NCBI RefSeq assembly: GCF_901709675.1
Contig: NC_051100.1
Location: 3,970,001-4,034,000, forward strand
Source of the DNA: Syngnathus acus
Taxonomy: Eukaryota; Chordata; Actinopteri; Syngnathiformes; Syngnathidae
Direction: 5' to 3'
DNA: 64,000 nt
Below are positions 30,001 through 34,948 of this stretch, piece after piece (the stretch's first letter is position 1; every line of letters begins with the position of its first letter). The notes under the pieces are model-generated. The model was not told where the DNA came from. It ran no database searches and worked only from the letters and a program-made list of their open reading frames with translations. The translations under genes and the position numbers were made by a program.

Positions 30001-30748
30001 GTGGGCCCCAACGTACTTCTTGGAGCCCGTGCGGCAGCAGGATGACGCGGCTGGCTCGGAATCCGACGGAACGCCTTCCAAACCCGGGAGCCTCAGCAAG
30101 TCCAACAGCCTGGAGAAGAACGAGCAAAGGGTTCAGGCCATGAACAACCTCAATCAGAACCTAAAGAAAGTCACTCCACCGATCCCCTCCAAACCACCAG
30201 GCGGTTTCTCCAAACCCACCGGCTTGTTCGGGTCGCGCAAGCAGAACGGCGGCAAGCAGCAACAGGTGGTCAGACCGCAGTCGGTCTTCATCTCAGCCCC
30301 CATCAGGGATAACCCGAGCCCCGTCGGCTCCCTCAGGAGAAACGAGTCCCTCAACTCCGGCAACCACCCTCGCGGAAGCCCCGTGGTGCGTCGCAACGCC
30401 TCATTCGGCACCGTTCCCCGCAACCTGGCGTCCAACAATATCGCCCTACCCAGCCGGAACCCACCCAACACCGGGAGTTCGGAGTTCCTGGGCGGTACCT
30501 CCCAGAGGAATGCCCTCCCTGTGTCCACCGTAAGACCCAAGCCCCACATCATCCACAACAACCTCAGGGAGATCTACGTCTCCATTGCCGACTACCACGG
30601 TGACGAGGAGACCATGGGCTTCCCAGAGGGGACCAGTCTGGAGGTTCTGGAGAGGAACCCCAACGGCTGGTGGTACTGCAAAGTACTGGACAGTGGCAAG
30701 CCCAGAAAAGGGTGGGTTCCTTCCAATTACCTCGAGAGGAAGCCTTAG
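220..30748 (+). CDS. sh3pxd2a: SH3 and PX domain scaffold protein 2A (TKS5/FISH), complete 14-exon gene
   Basis: Exons 220-291, 1700-1780, 5472-5547, 6024-6100, 7676-7767, 11489-11520, 17345-17473, 24405-24518, 25603-25686, 27667-27784, 27865-28190, 28320-28369, 28633-28752 and 28829-30748 all have GT-AG borders and join in phase into 3291 nt (1096 aa plus stop). Domains: PX about 5-127, SH3-1 about 153-211, SH3-2 about 253-312, SH3-3 about 432-490, SH3-4 about 803-858, SH3-5 about 1038-1094. The linkers are Ser/Pro-rich with class-type PxxP motifs ([19 protein letters not shown]) and candidate Src-type tyrosines ([16 protein letters not shown]). In the family, TKS5 binds phosphoinositides through PX and organises actin, N-WASP, NOX and ADAM partners at podosomes and invadopodia. 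Five SH3 domains mark the A paralogue; SH3PXD2B has four. The ATG at 220 is chosen because an in-frame TGA lies at 199-201 and the first 24 residues align with the known N terminus ([14 protein letters not shown]). Human forms are slightly longer (about 1105-1133 aa). Which teleost duplicate this is cannot be told from the sequence alone. Confidence 0.95.
292..1699 (+). other. sh3pxd2a intron 1
   Basis: No second gene seen. It holds an AT-rich TATATA stretch near 490-520, short poly-T and poly-G runs, and nothing with coding character. Confidence 0.7.
1700..1780 (+). CDS. sh3pxd2a: sh3pxd2a coding exon 2 (PX)
   Basis: Residues 25-51. The acceptor is CTCGCTAG and the donor GTATGT. It contains the PX signature [12 protein letters not shown], including the RRYS/F motif whose arginine contacts the 3-phosphate of phosphoinositides in PX domains. 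Confidence 0.93.
1781..5471 (+). other. sh3pxd2a intron 2
   Basis: Intronic. It contains a 111-bp tandem duplication at 4276-4502, GCTAGC/GCTTAATGCTAG-type repeat fragments and homopolymer runs. The many short ORFs here have no recognisable product and no consistent splice structure. Confidence 0.7.
4276..4502. repeat. Tandem duplication, period about 111 bp
   Basis: Two adjacent imperfect copies. The landmark GCTTAATGCTAGCACAACA occurs at 4357 and again at 4468, and the flanking AACAGCTAC and CTTAGCTTTGCCTTAAAG blocks repeat at the same spacing. A related GCTTAATGCTA core recurs in introns near 16140 and 26720, so the unit belongs to a dispersed teleost repeat. Confidence 0.8.
5472..5547 (+). 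CDS. sh3pxd2a: sh3pxd2a coding exon 3 (PX)
   Basis: Residues 52-76 plus the first base of codon 77. It encodes [16 protein letters not shown] and IIPFLPG, the proline-rich PX loop. The acceptor is TTTTGCAG and the donor GTGATC. Confidence 0.93.
6024..6100 (+). CDS. sh3pxd2a: sh3pxd2a coding exon 4 (PX)
   Basis: Residues 77-102, encoding [18 protein letters not shown] and LDNYCK. The acceptor is TTTGTAG and the donor GTAAGA. The RRSH/RDVA segment is diagnostic of the TKS PX domain. Confidence 0.93.
6101..7675 (+). other. sh3pxd2a intron 4
   Basis: No gene seen. A CTCF-like core (CCTGTAGGGGGCACT, one mismatch to CCASYAGRKGGCRSY) lies near 6678-6692, within what looks like an old interspersed repeat. 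Confidence 0.55.
7676..7767 (+). CDS. sh3pxd2a: sh3pxd2a coding exon 5 (end of PX)
   Basis: Residues 103-132 plus two bases of Glu133. It encodes [20 protein letters not shown] and ends SEDLNPPTE. The acceptor is CCCGCAG and the donor GTGAGT. This closes the PX fold. Confidence 0.93.
7768..11488 (+). other. sh3pxd2a intron 5
   Basis: No gene seen. It holds dispersed-repeat fragments (GCTAGC-rich at about 8150-8210 and 10880-10920). A possible pogo-like end, ACAGTGAACCCCCGAAA, lies at 8042, but no matching partner end was found. Confidence 0.6.
11489..11520 (+). CDS. sh3pxd2a: sh3pxd2a coding exon 6 (32-nt microexon, basic linker)
   Basis: The microexon encodes [11 protein letters not shown] and completes Glu133. 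It is flanked by a strong acceptor (TTTTTTTTCCAG) and the donor GTAAGG. It matches the EDYGSSKRKS linker of the mammalian protein and joins in phase on both sides, so it is a real exon despite its size. Confidence 0.85.
12042..12103. repeat. GT/GTCT microsatellite
   Basis: Run of (GT)n interrupted by CTGTCTGTCTG within intron 6. Likely length-polymorphic. Confidence 0.95.
14905..14990. repeat. Dispersed repeat fragment, copy 1
   Basis: Shares ordered blocks with 61575-61655: TTTTAAAGCC, TCAAAGTCACAG, GTG(T/G)AGAATGTGAG and an AGTGGACA core. Two diverged copies at unrelated sites show a transposable-element-derived family. The class is unknown. Confidence 0.65.
16769..17344 (+). promoter_or_regulatory. 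sh3pxd2a: Candidate internal promoter and 5' extension for a PX-less sh3pxd2a isoform
   Basis: A TATA-like TATTTAAG at 16769-16776 lies 576 bp upstream of the SH3-1 exon in GC-rich sequence. From an ATG at 17260 the frame of the SH3-1 exon is open back through the acceptor, giving a 28-residue leader ([20 protein letters not shown] and so on) fused to LDASEPM. Mammalian TKS5 is known to produce short PX-lacking isoforms from internal promoters. The placement fits, but no transcript evidence is available here. Confidence 0.35.
17345..17473 (+). CDS. sh3pxd2a: sh3pxd2a coding exon 7 (first half of SH3-1)
   Basis: Residues 144-186 plus one base. It encodes [20 protein letters not shown] and ends [11 protein letters not shown]. 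The acceptor is ACTCCAG and the donor GTGAGT. The reading frame stays open upstream of the acceptor to an ATG at 17260, relevant to possible short isoforms. Confidence 0.93.
18510..18665 (+). repeat. Teleost interspersed repeat (LINE/SINE-type 3' tail)
   Basis: Contains the familiar teleost motif GGTGAGAGGCGGGGTAC followed by CCTGGAATGGTCCCCAGTCC, TTGCAGGGGCACAT and TTCACACCTAT. I recognise the block as a very common fish interspersed repeat, but the exact family name is not certain from memory. Confidence 0.65.
19379..19382 (-). terminator. Pol III terminator of tRNA-Arg
   Basis: TTTT on the minus strand, just after the mature tRNA 3' end, as expected for RNA polymerase III. Confidence 0.7.
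19393..19465 (-). tRNA. trnR-CCU: tRNA-Arg (anticodon CCT)
   Basis: Read on the minus strand, a 73-nt cloverleaf starts GCCCCAGTGGCCTAATGG (A box) and carries the anticodon loop CTCCTAA. The B box is GGTTCGAGTCC, and the 3' strand CTGGGGT pairs with the acceptor 5' strand GCCCCAG (G1-U72). There is no intron. Anticodon CCU reads AGG (arginine). The sequence is nearly identical to the vertebrate tRNA-Arg-CCT as I know it. A TTTT Pol III stop lies about 11 nt beyond the 3' end. The gene is antisense inside sh3pxd2a intron 7 and is likely transcribed independently. Confidence 0.95.
20860..21110 (-). mobile_element. Decayed Tc1/mariner-like transposase fragment
   Basis: The minus strand shows blocks typical of the C-terminal coding end of teleost Tc1-like transposases: CTTCTGGAAGAATGG (the LLEEW-like region), AGCCAGGTCTTC, and the stretch corresponding to the PDLNPIEHLW region in degraded form. 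Frameshifts and stops break the frame, so it is a relic in sh3pxd2a intron 7. Confidence 0.6.
24405..24518 (+). CDS. sh3pxd2a: sh3pxd2a coding exon 8 (second half of SH3-1)
   Basis: Completes Gly187 and encodes residues 188-224: [19 protein letters not shown], carrying the SH3 WW and the terminal GWVPATYL peptide-binding residues, then an acidic/Ser linker. The acceptor is TTCCCACAG and the donor GTAAGT. Confidence 0.94.
24519..25602 (+). other. sh3pxd2a intron 8
   Basis: No gene seen. The motif ATTACATTAGGTACACCTGCA near 25284-25304 matches the end of a widespread teleost repeat of the TTATTAGGTACACCT type. Confidence 0.5.
25603..25686 (+). CDS. sh3pxd2a: sh3pxd2a coding exon 9 (basic linker SH3-1/SH3-2)
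   Basis: Residues 225-252. It encodes the basic linker [18 protein letters not shown] and a Gln/Arg-rich end (ISRQQSR). The acceptor is GTCCGTCAG and the donor GTGAAG. This motif is strongly conserved in TKS proteins. Confidence 0.92.
25687..27666 (+). other. sh3pxd2a intron 9
   Basis: No gene seen. A GCTAGCTTAATGCTA-type dispersed-repeat copy lies at about 26720-26775, along with simple-sequence runs. Confidence 0.6.
27667..27784 (+). CDS. sh3pxd2a: sh3pxd2a coding exon 10 (SH3-2, first part)
   Basis: Encodes [20 protein letters not shown] and ends [16 protein letters not shown], residues 253-292. The acceptor is TTACATAG and the donor GTGAGC. The intron that follows is only 80 bp. Confidence 0.94.
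27865..28190 (+). CDS. sh3pxd2a: sh3pxd2a coding exon 11 (SH3-2 end and linker)
   Basis: Residues 292-400. It starts [15 protein letters not shown], closing SH3-2, then encodes the conserved block [18 protein letters not shown] and the Pro-rich linker ending [15 protein letters not shown]. The acceptor is ACTCACAG; the donor is GTCAGT. Confidence 0.94.
28320..28369 (+). CDS. sh3pxd2a: sh3pxd2a coding exon 12 (Pro/Arg linker)
   Basis: A 50-nt exon encoding [16 protein letters not shown], matching the PPPRRES-type linker of mammalian TKS5. The acceptor is ATTCATAG. The donor is GTGGGG, weaker than its neighbours. It is in phase with both adjoining exons. Confidence 0.9.
28633..28752 (+). CDS. 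sh3pxd2a: sh3pxd2a coding exon 13 (SH3-3, first part)
   Basis: Residues 418-457, encoding [20 protein letters not shown] and [13 protein letters not shown]. The acceptor is TTCCCAG and the donor GTAAAA. The following intron is 76 bp. Confidence 0.93.
28829..30748 (+). CDS. sh3pxd2a: sh3pxd2a coding exon 14 (SH3-3 end, linkers, SH3-4, SH3-5, stop)
   Basis: A 1920-nt terminal coding exon of 639 codons ending in TAG. It completes SH3-3 ([20 protein letters not shown]), then carries long Ser/Pro/Lys linkers with PxxP motifs, SH3-4 ([20 protein letters not shown] with [10 protein letters not shown]), and SH3-5 at the extreme C terminus ([12 protein letters not shown]). It is GC- and CpG-richer than the surrounding DNA. 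One large terminal exon is the known architecture of this gene. Confidence 0.96.
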   Translation: MIEKNSGGWWYVQIGEREGWAPCSYIDKRKKPNLNRRTSTLCRPKVPPPAPPVKKQDSVGTAPPSSPGREAPDSPVSPGRPVYEEPEYDVPAIGDLDLESEFEFLRGEASLVDAKNEYTSSEKGSQRSSKPSPASSLHSASFRMCESFEDSQEAEGEEECIYENEGFRPFKETPERQCSRDSSSSKASASSETGKSANPKSGGWRSAANKLKINLNGNQMSAKNEEGSGSKSASNESTPDMSRPKKDQEESKTSPNAKSSSKPKPVVRPKPQLAKASSGDKMDISTLRRQLRPTGQLKNGSKNKGEDSETASVVSSEDSFSSQSTSSEFSSIYSKGSRGDSDAEGCVLYRTTDAYEKVQESELSFPAGVEVLVLEKQESGWWYIRWDDSEGWAPTYFLEPVRQQDDAAGSESDGTPSKPGSLSKSNSLEKNEQRVQAMNNLNQNLKKVTPPIPSKPPGGFSKPTGLFGSRKQNGGKQQQVVRPQSVFISAPIRDNPSPVGSLRRNESLNSGNHPRGSPVVRRNASFGTVPRNLASNNIALPSRNPPNTGSSEFLGGTSQRNALPVSTVRPKPHIIHNNLREIYVSIADYHGDEETMGFPEGTSLEVLERNPNGWWYCKVLDSGKPRKGWVPSNYLERKP

Positions 30749-31890
30749 TGCGCTCGGAGCTGGCAGAACTCGCACGTTGGAAAGACTACTCACACGGACA
30801 CTTTGATTTTGTACGAGAACTCCAGGAAGTTCACAATGAAACAAGAGGAGCAAAGCCAAAGAGCAACCTAAAAGAGGAACTCGATGGTTCGTCGGTCCGC
30901 CCTAAACCGGAAGTACAGTAATCCCTCGCTATTCGCGGGGGATAAGGACCGATTCCCAAAATAAAAATAATATCCGCTAACCGATACCAATGCTAATGTT
31001 CACTCTTTGTGTCCTCACCGATGCCAAGTACTGATACCTCTCATACTTTTGATCTAAAATGTTATGTTCCGAAGCAGATACTGCTGAGGAAGACCTCCTA
31101 GATTTTTCCTTCCGTAACTTCTGCTAACGGCCCAGGCTCAACATATAAAACTTGAGATGCATCAGTTCACCATAGTTCCTCGAACCCAAATGTAAAACTT
31201 TCCTATTAGATAGAGCTTTGGTGCCATCTTTTCTTAAGAGAATAGTGTGAATAGCTCGAAGTAGAGTCCCCCCCCCCCACACACACACACAAAACGTGGA
31301 TTAGTGAACCGCGAATATGCAGGGGATTACTGTAATCATTTTTGTAGAATTTTCTAAGCATTTAAAGCTTACTGCATGTTTGATTTTATTATACTGACAA
31401 AGCCTTGAGCTGTTCAAACGTAACTTTTTTTTGCTGCTATGTGTTAGTCACATCTTGGTGCTGTCTTCATTGCATGTTTTCATAGCTTTATTTTGTTGTA
31501 CTGTACGGTAGAATTATGTCAAATGTTCAACGCATTTAATTGTTCTTTTGTGAGCATCTTTAATTGTAACGATGGCTTGTAATAATAATAATAATAGAAT
31601 CCCTTGATGGTTTACCAGGAAAACAAAAGCCCTTTGCTATCTTCCACCCAAATTGTATTTATTCATTCTTTTTGTACCGTTACGGTTGACACAATTGTTC
31701 ACAACCACTTCACGCGTATGCTCCAAATCTATCCTGACATTGAAAAAAAATTTCTGCTGGGCAGTAAATTTGACATTTTTACTTGTAGTCTTAACTCAGA
31801 TGCTCACTTTTTGTTTTACTGTTTACTGTGTGACAAGCAGCAATAACTCAAGTGCCTGAAAATGAGAATAAATGCACTTTTTAAACGGTT
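30749..31890 (+). other. sh3pxd2a: sh3pxd2a 3' UTR
   Basis: Runs from the stop codon to a canonical AATAAA at 31867-31872. It is interrupted by a 417-bp pogo-like MITE. The 3' end is inferred from the poly(A) signal only. Confidence 0.65.
30916..31332. mobile_element. Pogo/Tigger-like MITE (non-autonomous DNA transposon)
   Basis: Terminal inverted repeats of about 24 bp: the left end starts CAGTAATCCCTCGCTATTCG and the reverse complement of the right end starts CAGTAATCCCCTGCATATTC. TA target duplications lie at 30914-30915 and 31333-31334. There is no coding capacity. TIR sequence and TA duplication fit Tc1/mariner-pogo elements. It lies in the sh3pxd2a 3' UTR, 168 bp past the stop codon. 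Confidence 0.85.
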
Positions 31891-31898
31891 CCTTTATT
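31867..31898. terminator. Opposed poly(A) signals (bidirectional)
   Basis: AATAAA at 31867-31872 on plus and AATAAA on minus (TTTATT at 31893-31898 on plus) are 20 bp apart. The plus signal suits the sh3pxd2a 3' end. The minus one is a possible distal neurl1 site. Confidence 0.55.
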
Positions 31899-31925
31899 TT
31901 TTCACTCATGTTTACTTTGCGTGTA

Positions 31926-31933
31926 TGACGTCA
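31926..31933. promoter_or_regulatory. Consensus CRE (TGACGTCA)
   Basis: Perfect palindromic CREB/ATF site in a locally CpG-rich patch (31920-32000) immediately downstream of the sh3pxd2a poly(A) signal and upstream of an ATG-donor pair at 32104-32123. Confidence 0.5.
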
Positions 31934-32103
31934 CGTTGGCTCTAAATTATGTCCAGGTGCGCAGCGCGGATTTCGAAAGCTGCGCGCGCATCACTGAAAG
32001 AAAAACGACGGCAGACTAACTGTTTGGATGGGAACATTTGTTTTTTTGTAAAGTGTTGTTTATAGTTATTAAATCGTTTCGGGTTTCAATATTCGCGTTC
32101 GCC

Positions 32104-34465
32104 ATGCTCCTTTCACATCTGGTAAGTATCGTGCCCTTTTGGTTTAACTTGAAATGTTGAATACGTGGTCAAGAATTGTGGAATAATGGCAAATGTTTGC
32201 TCCAATTCGACACGATTGTCAGTTGAATTTAATGTCATTTAACAAAAAAGGAACTAGACAAACTGGCTACGTTACTCACTCTGCCGTTAAAGAAGAGTTC
32301 ATACAGTGAGGACGTATTTCTAATTTGTTTTGACTGACGTTACAGTTGGTCACTGTTCCCCCATTTCACATTGTGTCCACTGGAGGGCAGCAGAGCGCAG
32401 CATCTCAGCACAAGAGCGTCACTGAATCAACCGCCCCCACCTCAAACACTGACTGACAGTGATTAAAAAGCTTTACAATGACAACAGGCAATTGCCATCT
32501 TGCACTCAAAGTTGAACTTTGATTCTCATTACCTTTCAGTCTGTCTGAAATTACCGAGGTGAAAGCTCAAAATCTTCAACAAATAGCATCTTCAATCTCA
32601 TGTCCTAAGTCAATTTTGGATTCCAAATCAATACACTGCGTGTGCATGAATGGGAAAATAAATTGTATGTCAAGAAGCGATTGTGACACTTAACCAAACA
32701 CTCAGAAGCTATGAGGAGGCCAACTTATGTCCGTCTGTGGAGGTTTTTGTGTGGTCAAGTCGGTATCTTGCTCATCCTCTAAATCTATTCTATGTTGACA
32801 CATATGTGCGGCCTTTAAAAATTTGGCAAATTTCAAATAGCTATAGCAAATTACATATTGATAATTCAAACATTATAAACAGTTTTCAAAAATAGCATTT
32901 GGAGAAATGTTAAAAAAAACAAAAAAGTGCATTTTAGAACCATCAACTGCATGTGCAGCCCCTTCAGACATTTATTTTTATTTTTTTCCAAACACGTATG
33001 GAGCCTATGCATCACCCCCTACATGTCGCTTCATTGTGGCCTGTGAGCTAGTAAATAAAGCAGGGCCTGCTCTACATAGCGCAAGTCTATAAACAGTCAA
33101 AGTGTGATTTACAGCTGTTTATTCGGACCCGCTGCCTCCCCCTCCTCCTTTATCACATTGTACGTATGTATTGTACGTAAATGGGCGTTTCACAAGTACT
33201 CAGTGAAGCATTGGGTTTGATGCACTGCAGATACAGCGTGCAGCTCGCCAATGTTCTGCCTTAACGGCTTTATTGCCTTCAACATCTTTTTCATTGGAAT
33301 TTGTACAAGGGAACTTTTGAAATCTAATAAGTTTTGTCCATTTTTTCAACAGGGAATAAAACAAATTTACAAGACAAATTATCACTGAGATGTTTATATT
33401 AAAATATTTAATTTTAAGAGACTAGAGTAGAAAACAAGAATAATGTCATCAAATAAACAGTGAGGCATTTTCTTTTTAATGTAAACTTTATTGAACAGAG
33501 CGAGACGTCATGGCTAATTTGAAAAACACTTCCCTCACATAAATACCAAAAACACAGCCCCCAACGTTAAAATAACAATATTTATAATGATAATGGCCTT
33601 TCAATTATTTTTACAAGTTGAACTATGGCTATTAAAATTTGGTCTCAGAAATTAACCTGCTTCACTGATTTTCAATGAAACTAACTAAGCAGCTAAGCTA
33701 AATCATGTTTTCATTTGAATTCAATTGCTTAACTTAAAGTACAACACGGTATGAACAATATTTTTTGGGATGGTTGTGTCCATAATTCATCATTATTGAA
33801 ACTCTTCATAGAAACATTGACGAAAATAAATACCTCAGACTAATATACATCTTACGATTCATAATTATTTATTTCTCGGCTAAAACTAAACGTAAAATCT
33901 GCTCATCATTCCAGTTTAGCAGTGCACTTTTTAAGCCGAAATGCTTGAATTCATGATTGGACACGCCTTTGAAGGCCTTTGTATTATTTTTAAAAAAGGC
34001 ACAATAGGTGACAGTAATGATACTCTAATAAACAAATGATATGTTTTAGTCGCATGCCATTAAAGAAATGGACTTGGCCCCCTGCAGTTGTCAGTGGCTC
34101 AAATATTCTCTTAAGAAATCCAAGCTTGTCATTGTGGACACACCCCAAGTTTCAAGATCCTCGTTATGGTGAAGTAAACAAAGTCACTTCCCTTTGTCCG
34201 CCCGCCTCCTCATCCTGATGATGAAAAAAAAAAAAGTCTACTTGTCCTTTAAAAGCTCCTGAACAAAGCCAGACTGTTAACTTTTTTTTACCCAATTACA
34301 GAAAGTCGTGCGTGCTTTGGCGGCTTCTTTTAAACAGCGGCAAGGTGACCTTCCTCCACTTCCTGGCTCATTTGCATCCTCCTTGAGCCCTCAAGACAAC
34401 GCCCGTCTCGGACCGACTCAAGTGCGCATAAAACAGTTACAGACAACTCAAGCTAAACATCTTCG
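32104..34465 (+). CDS. Possible small two-exon gene, partial (unrecognised)
   Basis: Exon 1 is 32104-32121: ATG in GCCATGC context, codons for MLLSHL, then a perfect GTAAGT donor. Exon 2 is 34302-34465, with acceptor CTTTTTTTTACCCAATTACAG and donor GTGAGT. Splicing leaves the frame open for 60 codons, with two bases carried over (MLLSHLKVVRALAASFKQRQ then a Pro/Ser- and Gln-rich tail). The start looks like a mitochondrial presequence (basic, hydrophobic, no acids), but I do not recognise a family. No convincing third exon was found; one option is 35457 onward, ending after about 11 codons. It overlaps the neurl1 3' region in antisense. A spliced non-coding RNA is equally possible. Confidence 0.28.
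32374..32393 (+). promoter_or_regulatory. CTCF-like motif
   Basis: TGTCCACTGGAGGGCAGCAG matches the CTCF core CCASYAGRKGGCRSY with one mismatch. It lies between the two convergent genes. Confidence 0.4.
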
Positions 34466-34691
34466 GTGAGTAAAACATTTGATCAAATTTTTCATGGCTT
34501 TCACTAGATTTTGTGTTTTGAGTATATTGTTTTTTTGGTTGAATATGATGGTTTCTACAATTGTAACATGAAAGTGGCGCTATTCGTAAGTGCACTGCCA
34601 AACGGAAGGGTTCCAATCGGGTCTCTCACAAAAACACGAGTCTTTACTACTCGAAGAAAACCTGAGTTGATCTCGCCAATCAGTCGGCGCC
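33475..34691 (-). other. neurl1: neurl1 3' UTR (inferred)
   Basis: A minus-strand AATAAA (TTTATT at 33487-33492 on plus) followed by T/A-rich sequence gives a plausible 3' end about 1.2 kb after the stop codon. The sequence is AT-rich with no conserved ORF. A longer UTR reaching 31893 cannot be excluded. Confidence 0.45.
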
Positions 34692-34948
34692 CTACGAACA
34701 TTTGTAGGTCCTGATGATATCTCGGATGGGCTTCCTGCAGATGGGACAGGGCGCCTTGTCCTGTTTTAGCTTGAGGGCGCACTTGTAGCACAGACAAAGG
34801 TGCCCGCAATCGTACAACACCGTGTCCACCGTGTCGTCGCAGCAAATGGCGCACTCGTCTGAGGCTTGCGGGGGGCCGACGGAGCTCGGGCTAGACGGCG
34901 TGGGGTTGACGGTGCTCGGGCTAGACGGCGTGGGGTTCTGCTCCGTAT
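34692..34948 (-). CDS. neurl1: neurl1 coding exon 7 (RING finger, stop)
   Basis: Residues 540-624 and TAG. It starts with two in-frame 10-codon repeats (NPTPSSPS) and then encodes the [44 protein letters not shown], and the tail [14 protein letters not shown]. The acceptor is AACTCATTCAG. Confidence 0.95.

Noticed and set aside
220-30748. SH3PXD2B (TKS4) as the identity of the plus-strand gene
   Set aside because: Five SH3 domains are present, and linker motifs such as the exon 11 block and the [12 protein letters not shown] segment follow the A paralogue.
34510-34573. Hydrophobic tail exon (RFCVLSILFFW) after 34465 for the candidate small gene
   Set aside because: Would require a 44-bp intron, too short for a vertebrate spliceosome.
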